Below are positions 60,378 to 64,000 of a DNA stretch of 64,000 nucleotides, in pieces (position 1 is the stretch's first letter; every line of letters begins with the position of its first letter). The notes beneath the pieces were generated by a model. The model was not told the origin of the DNA. It saw only the letters and a program-made list of their open reading frames with translations, and did not search any database. Both the position numbers and the translations under genes were made by a program. Source of the stretch: Roseovarius halotolerans (lineage in GTDB: Bacteria > Pseudomonadota > Alphaproteobacteria > Rhodobacterales > Rhodobacteraceae); the NCBI RefSeq assembly GCF_900172255.1, contig NZ_FWFU01000003.1, positions 667,495 to 731,494 of the forward strand, in the 5' to 3' direction.

Positions 60378-61220
60378 TTAGCGGCCCTTCTTGCGTGCGT
60401 GACGCGAGCGCAGGATAAGTTTCTGCGACGCCTTGTTCTTGTTGCGGGTGCGCGCGCCCTTGGTGGGCTTGCCCCAGGGGGTCACCGGGTGACGACCACC
60501 CGAAGTCCGCCCCTCACCACCACCATGGGGGTGATCGATCGGGTTCATCACGACACCGCGCACCGACGGGCGCTTGCCCATGTGACGCGAACGGCCGGCC
60601 TTGCCGAAGTTCTGGTTCGAATTGTCAGGGTTCGACACGGCACCGACGGTGGCCTTGCATTCCTGGCGCACCATGCGCAGCTCGCCCGAACTCAGGCGGA
60701 TCTGGGCATAGCCACCATCACGGCCGACGAACTGGGCATAGGTGCCCGCGGCGCGTGCGATCTGACCGCCCTTGCCGGGCTTCAGTTCGATATTGTGGAC
60801 GATCGTGCCGATCGGCATCCCCGAGAAGGGCATGCAGTTGCCGGGCTTGATGTCGACCTTGGCGCCGGCGACGATCTTGTCGCCGATGGCCAGACGCTGC
60901 GGCGCCAGCACATAGGCCTGCTCGCCATCGTCATACTTGACGAGCGCGATAAAGGCGGTCCGGTTCGGGTCATATTCGATCCGCTCGACGGTGGCCGCCA
61001 CATCGAATTTGTTACGTTTGAAATCGACGATCCGGTAGAGGCGTTTCGCCCCGCCCCCGCGTCGCCGCGAGGTAATCCGCCCGGTGTTGTTACGGCCGCC
61101 CGACTTCGTCAGACCCTCGGTGAGGGCTTTGACGGGACGTCCTTTCCACAGCTCCGAACGGTCGATCAGCACCAGCCCACGCTGGCCCGGCGTCGTCGGC
61201 TTATACGACTTGAGTGCCAT
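60378..61220 (-). CDS. rplB: 50S ribosomal protein L2
   Basis: 280 residues. [20 protein letters not shown] and [20 protein letters not shown] with the essential His near the peptidyl transferase centre. Start at 61220. Preceded by a 425-bp gap with hairpins and a promoter. Confidence 0.99.
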   Translation of the reverse strand: MALKSYKPTTPGQRGLVLIDRSELWKGRPVKALTEGLTKSGGRNNTGRITSRRRGGGAKRLYRIVDFKRNKFDVAATVERIEYDPNRTAFIALVKYDDGEQAYVLAPQRLAIGDKIVAGAKVDIKPGNCMPFSGMPIGTIVHNIELKPGKGGQIARAAGTYAQFVGRDGGYAQIRLSSGELRMVRQECKATVGAVSNPDNSNQNFGKAGRSRHMGKRPSVRGVVMNPIDHPHGGGEGRTSGGRHPVTPWGKPTKGARTRNKNKASQKLILRSRHARKKGR

Positions 61221-61391
61221 GCTTTCTGTCTTCCGTTTGCTAACGGCGAAGGCCCTTCGGGCATCTCCGCCTATGTTCAAGCCCCCTCTTGAAAGGTGGC
61301 CGGTTTATAGGGCCCCGAAGGTCCCCGGTTAGGGTTGCTCTTGCGAACAACAGCGAAGCCCCGGACGAATCCGGGGCCTTGCGGATGGTGT

Positions 61392-61420
61392 CTGATAAGG
61401 GAGCATGCATGGCGGGTCAA
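61392..61420 (-). promoter_or_regulatory. Sigma70-like promoter for rplB block
   Basis: On the minus strand TTGACC (61420-61415) and TATCAG (61397-61392) are 17 bp apart, about 170 bp before the rplB start. A hairpin GCCCCGGA/TCCGGGGC lies in the leader near 61358-61377. Confidence 0.6.
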
Positions 61421-61504
61421 GGGGGTGAGGCCCGAAAATAAAGGCCCATCGGCCCCTGCGCGCACTTGCCCGCTCACCGATCCGCCTGCCCCTTCATCTG
61501 GCCT

Positions 61505-61541
61505 GAAATACCTCGGGGGGTCCGGGGGGCAGGCCCCCCGG
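61505..61541. repeat. GC-rich extragenic palindrome
   Basis: GAAATACCTCGGGGGG is followed by CCGGGGGG (61522-61529) and CCCCCCGG (61534-61541) with a 4-base loop. I recall similar GGGGGGTCCGGGGGGCA...CCCCCC palindromes as frequent between Rhodobacterales genes; within this window I see only this copy. Confidence 0.55.
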
Positions 61542-61582
61542 CCTCGGCCTGCGCCAGGACGCGCCCTGCCCCGGAACGCACG

Positions 61583-61612
61583 AACCCCGGCCACTTTCGC
61601 AGCCGGGGTTCC
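61583..61612 (-). terminator. Hairpin after rplW
   Basis: GAACCCCGGC (61583-61592) and GCCGGGGTTC (61603-61612) form a perfect 10-bp stem, 33 bp past the rplW stop. No long U tract. The remaining 61221-61645 gap holds no gene that I can support. Confidence 0.55.
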
Positions 61613-61645
61613 TATCCTTCGGGCGGGGCATCGCCCCGGCCACGA

Positions 61646-61942
61646 TCACAGACCGGTGGTCACGTCGATCGTGTTGCCTTCTTCCAGCGTCACATAGGCC
61701 TTCTTCACGTCGTTGCGACGGCCCTGCACGCCGCGAAAGCGCTTCTGCTTGCCCTTGGTGATCGTGGTGTTCACAGCCTTGACCTTGACACCAAAGAGCG
61801 CCTCGACGGCCTCCTTGATCTGCGGCTTGTTGCTGTCCATCGCCACCTCGAACACGACCGCGCCGTTTTCCGACGCCATCGTGGCTTTCTCGGTGATCAC
61901 CGGTTTGCGGATCACGTCGTAATGTTCGGGTTTCGCGCTCAT
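61646..61942 (-). CDS. rplW: 50S ribosomal protein L23
   Basis: 98 residues. [20 protein letters not shown] and [20 protein letters not shown] are typical. At the tunnel exit, docking site for trigger factor and SRP. Overlaps the rplD stop by 4 bp. Confidence 0.98.
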   Translation of the reverse strand: MSAKPEHYDVIRKPVITEKATMASENGAVVFEVAMDSNKPQIKEAVEALFGVKVKAVNTTITKGKQKRFRGVQGRRNDVKKAYVTLEEGNTIDVTTGL

Positions 61943-62556
61943 TTCAGACGAGCCTCCAGTGCTTCGACACCCGCCTTCGTGAGCACCAGCGTGTCACGCT
62001 TGAGGATGTCATAGACATTCGCGCCCATCGACGGCAGCACATCGAGACCCTCGATATTGGCCGCGGCACGGGCGAAATCGGCATTCACCTCGGCCCCGTC
62101 GATGATCAGCGCACGCTTCCAGCCCAGGTCGCGCACCAGCTTGGCGAGCGTCTTGGTCTTGCCGTCCGACGCGGCGGTGTCCAGCACCACCAGCTCGCCG
62201 GCTTTCGCCTTGGCGCTCAGCGCGTGCTTGAGACCCAGCTGGCGGACCTTCTTGGGCAGATCATGCGCATGGCTGCGCGGTGTCGGGCCCTTGTAGATAC
62301 CACCCTTGCGGAAGATCGGTGCGTTGCGGTCACCGTGGCGTGCGCCGCCGGTGCCCTTTTGGCGATAGATCTTCTTCGTGGAATACGAAGTCTCGGACCG
62401 GGTCTTGACCTTGTGGGTGCCGGCCTGCGCCTTGTTGCGCTGCCAGCGGACCACGCGGTGCAGGATGTCGGCGCGCGGTTCCAGGCCGAAGATATCTTCG
62501 CCCAGGTCGACCGAGCCGGCCTTCTTGCCGTCCAGTTTGATGACGTCGAGTTTCAT
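61939..62556 (-). CDS. rplD: 50S ribosomal protein L4
   Basis: 205 residues. [20 protein letters not shown] and [20 protein letters not shown] in the tunnel loop. In E. coli L4 also regulates the S10 operon. Start at 62556, 1 bp after rplC; a Pro-rich upstream extension is an artefact of the rplC tail in another frame. Confidence 0.98.
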   Translation of the reverse strand: MKLDVIKLDGKKAGSVDLGEDIFGLEPRADILHRVVRWQRNKAQAGTHKVKTRSETSYSTKKIYRQKGTGGARHGDRNAPIFRKGGIYKGPTPRSHAHDLPKKVRQLGLKHALSAKAKAGELVVLDTAASDGKTKTLAKLVRDLGWKRALIIDGAEVNADFARAAANIEGLDVLPSMGANVYDILKRDTLVLTKAGVEALEARLK

Positions 62557-62557
62557 G

Positions 62558-63385
62558 TCACTCGCCTTCCTTCTTCTCGGCTTCGGCCTCGGCCTCGGCA
62601 GCGGCTTCTTCCGCGGCCTGCTCGGCTGCGGCGGCTGCTGCGGCGGCTTCTTCCTCGGCGGCGGCCTGTGCGGCGGCTTCCTCGGCGGCCTTGGCGGCTT
62701 CATCGGCGGCCGACTTCAGCGCGGCGGGCAGGATCGCGTTCTCGGGGAAGGGTTTCTTCACCGCGTCCTTGATCGTGACCCAGCCACCCTTGGAACCGGG
62801 AACCGCACCCTTGACCATGATCAGGCCCCGCTCGGCATCCGTGCGGACAACCTGCAGGTTCTGCGTGGTCACGCGGGCGGCGCCCATATGGCCTGCCATC
62901 TTCTTGCCCTTGAACACGCGGCCCGGATCCTGACACTGACCCGTCGAGCCGTGCGAACGGTGGCTGATCGACACGCCGTGGGTCATTTCCAGACCCCGGA
63001 AGTTGTGCCGCTTCATCGCACCGGCAAAACCCTTACCGATCGAGGTGCCGCAGACATCCACGAACTGACCTTCGAAGTAATGGTCAGCGGTGATCTCCTC
63101 GCCCACGGCGATCATGTTCTCGGGCGCAACGCGGAATTCCGCGACCTTGCGCTTGGGCTCGACCTTGGCCGAGGCGAAATGACCGCGCATGGCCTGCGAG
63201 ACCCGCTTGGCCTTGATGGAACCCGAGCCCAGCTGAACCGCGGAATAACCGTGATTCTCGGGCGTGCGTTGGGCGACGACCTGCAGCTTGTCCAGTTGAA
63301 GAACGGTGACAGGAACCTGCCGGCCGTCATCCATGAACAGCCGGGTCATGCCGACTTTCTTGGCGATAACACCAGAGCGCAACAT
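62558..63385 (-). CDS. rplC: 50S ribosomal protein L3 with long Ala/Glu tail
   Basis: 275 residues, about 60 longer than E. coli L3. [20 protein letters not shown] and [20 protein letters not shown] are typical. From about residue 222 the protein is almost only Ala, Glu and a few Gln/Lys, a low-complexity, probably helical tail. Start ATG at 63385 with AGGAGGG upstream; a TTG one codon earlier is less likely. Confidence 0.98.
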   Translation of the reverse strand: MLRSGVIAKKVGMTRLFMDDGRQVPVTVLQLDKLQVVAQRTPENHGYSAVQLGSGSIKAKRVSQAMRGHFASAKVEPKRKVAEFRVAPENMIAVGEEITADHYFEGQFVDVCGTSIGKGFAGAMKRHNFRGLEMTHGVSISHRSHGSTGQCQDPGRVFKGKKMAGHMGAARVTTQNLQVVRTDAERGLIMVKGAVPGSKGGWVTIKDAVKKPFPENAILPAALKSAADEAAKAAEEAAAQAAAEEEAAAAAAAAEQAAEEAAAEAEAEAEKKEGE

Positions 63386-63398
63386 CAACTTGCCCTCC

Positions 63399-63707
63399 TC
63401 AAACCGAAATCTGCACGTCCACGCCGGCGGCGAGGTCGAGCTTCATGAGCGCGTCCACCGTCTGCGGCGTCGGATCGACAATGTCGAGAAGACGCTTATG
63501 CGTCCGGATCTCGAACTGATCGCGGGATTTCTTGTTCACGTGGGGTCCGCGAAGGACCGTGAATTTCTCGATCTTGTTCGGCAGCGGAATCGGTCCGCGG
63601 ACCTCGGCACCCGTCCGTTTGGCGGTGTTCACGATTTCCTGCGTGCTGGCATCCAGGACGCGGTAATCGAATGCCTTCAGCCGAATGCGAATATTTTGAC
63701 TTTGCAT
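63399..63707 (-). CDS. rpsJ: 30S ribosomal protein S10
   Basis: 102 residues. [20 protein letters not shown] and [20 protein letters not shown] are typical; also NusE in antitermination. First gene of the S10 cluster, 169 bp after tuf. Confidence 0.99.
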   Translation of the reverse strand: MQSQNIRIRLKAFDYRVLDASTQEIVNTAKRTGAEVRGPIPLPNKIEKFTVLRGPHVNKKSRDQFEIRTHKRLLDIVDPTPQTVDALMKLDLAAGVDVQISV

Positions 63708-63837
63708 CAGTCTGGCCTTTCACGGCGTTTGAGTTGATAGGAGGAAGGCCGGAGCATCCAGCCCCCCTCGTCGAACCTTTCCCCGGTTATCCGGGGGAAA
63801 TTCCGGGTGTGCCCCGGAACCTCGCTGTCTTGTGGCA

Positions 63838-63862
63838 CGGTCGCGGGTCAGCCCCGCGACCG
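63838..63862 (-). terminator. Hairpin after tuf
   Basis: CGGTCGCGGG (63838-63847) and CCCGCGACCG (63853-63862) form a perfect 10-bp stem, 14 bp past the tuf stop. Two further hairpins (near 63781-63797 and 63801-63819) follow before rpsJ. No U tract, so the effect on read-through is unclear. Confidence 0.55.
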
Positions 63863-63876
63863 CATGGTGTCTGCGA

Positions 63877-64000
63877 TCACTCGATGATCTTGGAGACGAC
63901 GCCGGCGCCGACGGTGCGGCCGCCTTCGCGGATGGCGAAGCGCAGGCCGTCTTCCATGGCGATCGGCGCGATCAGCTCGACCTCGAAGGACACGTTGTCG
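63877..64000 (-). CDS. tuf: Elongation factor Tu, C-terminal end (continues beyond window)
   Basis: Only the last 40 codons are visible on the minus strand, ending ...[17 protein letters not shown], the canonical EF-Tu C terminus, with the stop at 63877-63879. EF-Tu delivers aminoacyl-tRNA to the ribosome. Position before rpsJ matches the str-S10 gene order. Confidence 0.96.
   Translation of the reverse strand, partial: DNVSFEVELIAPIAMEDGLRFAIREGGRTVGAGVVSKIIE

Noticed and set aside
61505..61612. Clustered GC palindromes considered as a CRISPR array or tRNA
   Set aside because: The palindromes differ from each other, spacing is irregular, and no tRNA fold or repeat-spacer pattern is present.
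63781..63819. Hairpins between tuf and rpsJ considered as a riboswitch
   Set aside because: They are simple GC stems without conserved loops that I recognise; extra stems after tuf are the simpler reading.

Overview
The window is chromosomal DNA from a high-GC alphaproteobacterium, most likely Rhodobacterales (Roseobacter group). Support comes from a GcrA cell-cycle regulator, an ImuA-ImuB-DnaE2 mutasome cassette behind an alphaproteobacterial LexA box (GTTC-N7-GTTC), TRAP transport, DUF6455 and DUF1467 proteins, and a GC-rich extragenic palindrome of a type I associate with this order. No rRNA, tRNA, CRISPR array, insertion sequence or phage gene was seen.

Bases 1-17500 hold metabolic and accessory genes. 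An aldehyde dehydrogenase (5' end cut by the window) overlaps an iron-type alcohol dehydrogenase. The SOS mutagenesis operon imuA-imuB-dnaE2 runs on the minus strand, with a YeiH-like membrane protein gene upstream. A GMC oxidoreductase is divergent from a DctP-DctQ-DctM TRAP transporter operon that continues with an IclR regulator and a TauE/SafE permease. A polytopic membrane protein of unknown function and a ClpP-fold membrane serine protease follow.

Bases 17500-39600 are mostly conserved single genes: a small lipoprotein, an ABC-2 permease, gcrA, an AsmA protein, rimO, a HlyIII protein, cutA, three tandem Cys-motif DUF6455 genes, an IMPACT-domain protein, an M48 lipoprotein protease, several small genes, methylmalonyl-CoA epimerase, a response regulator, a GNAT enzyme, aspS, cfa, pabC-pabB, carB and an unlisted 39-residue membrane microprotein with its own terminator. 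Bases 39608-45324 encode a peptide/nickel-type ABC importer, followed by rarA and a DegQ-like protease.

Bases 48481-64000 are the minus-strand S10-spc-alpha ribosomal superoperon: tuf (partial), rpsJ-rplC-rplD-rplW, rplB-rpsS-rplV-rpsC-rplP, rpmC-rpsQ-rplN-rplX-rplE-rpsN-rpsH-rplF-rplR-rpsE-rpmD, rplO-secY-adk, rpsM-rpsK-rpoA and rplQ. It is cut by intergenic gaps that carry GC hairpins and, in four cases, sigma70-like promoters, so it probably works as several transcription units.

The most unusual signal is a roughly 100-bp non-coding element present twice in inverted orientation (16381-16477 and 28112-28210). It is built of four or five 11-bp units (GGTATCgCGTC-like) in exact helical phase between two TTAAC motifs. 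Both copies lie between convergent genes. I do not recognise it.
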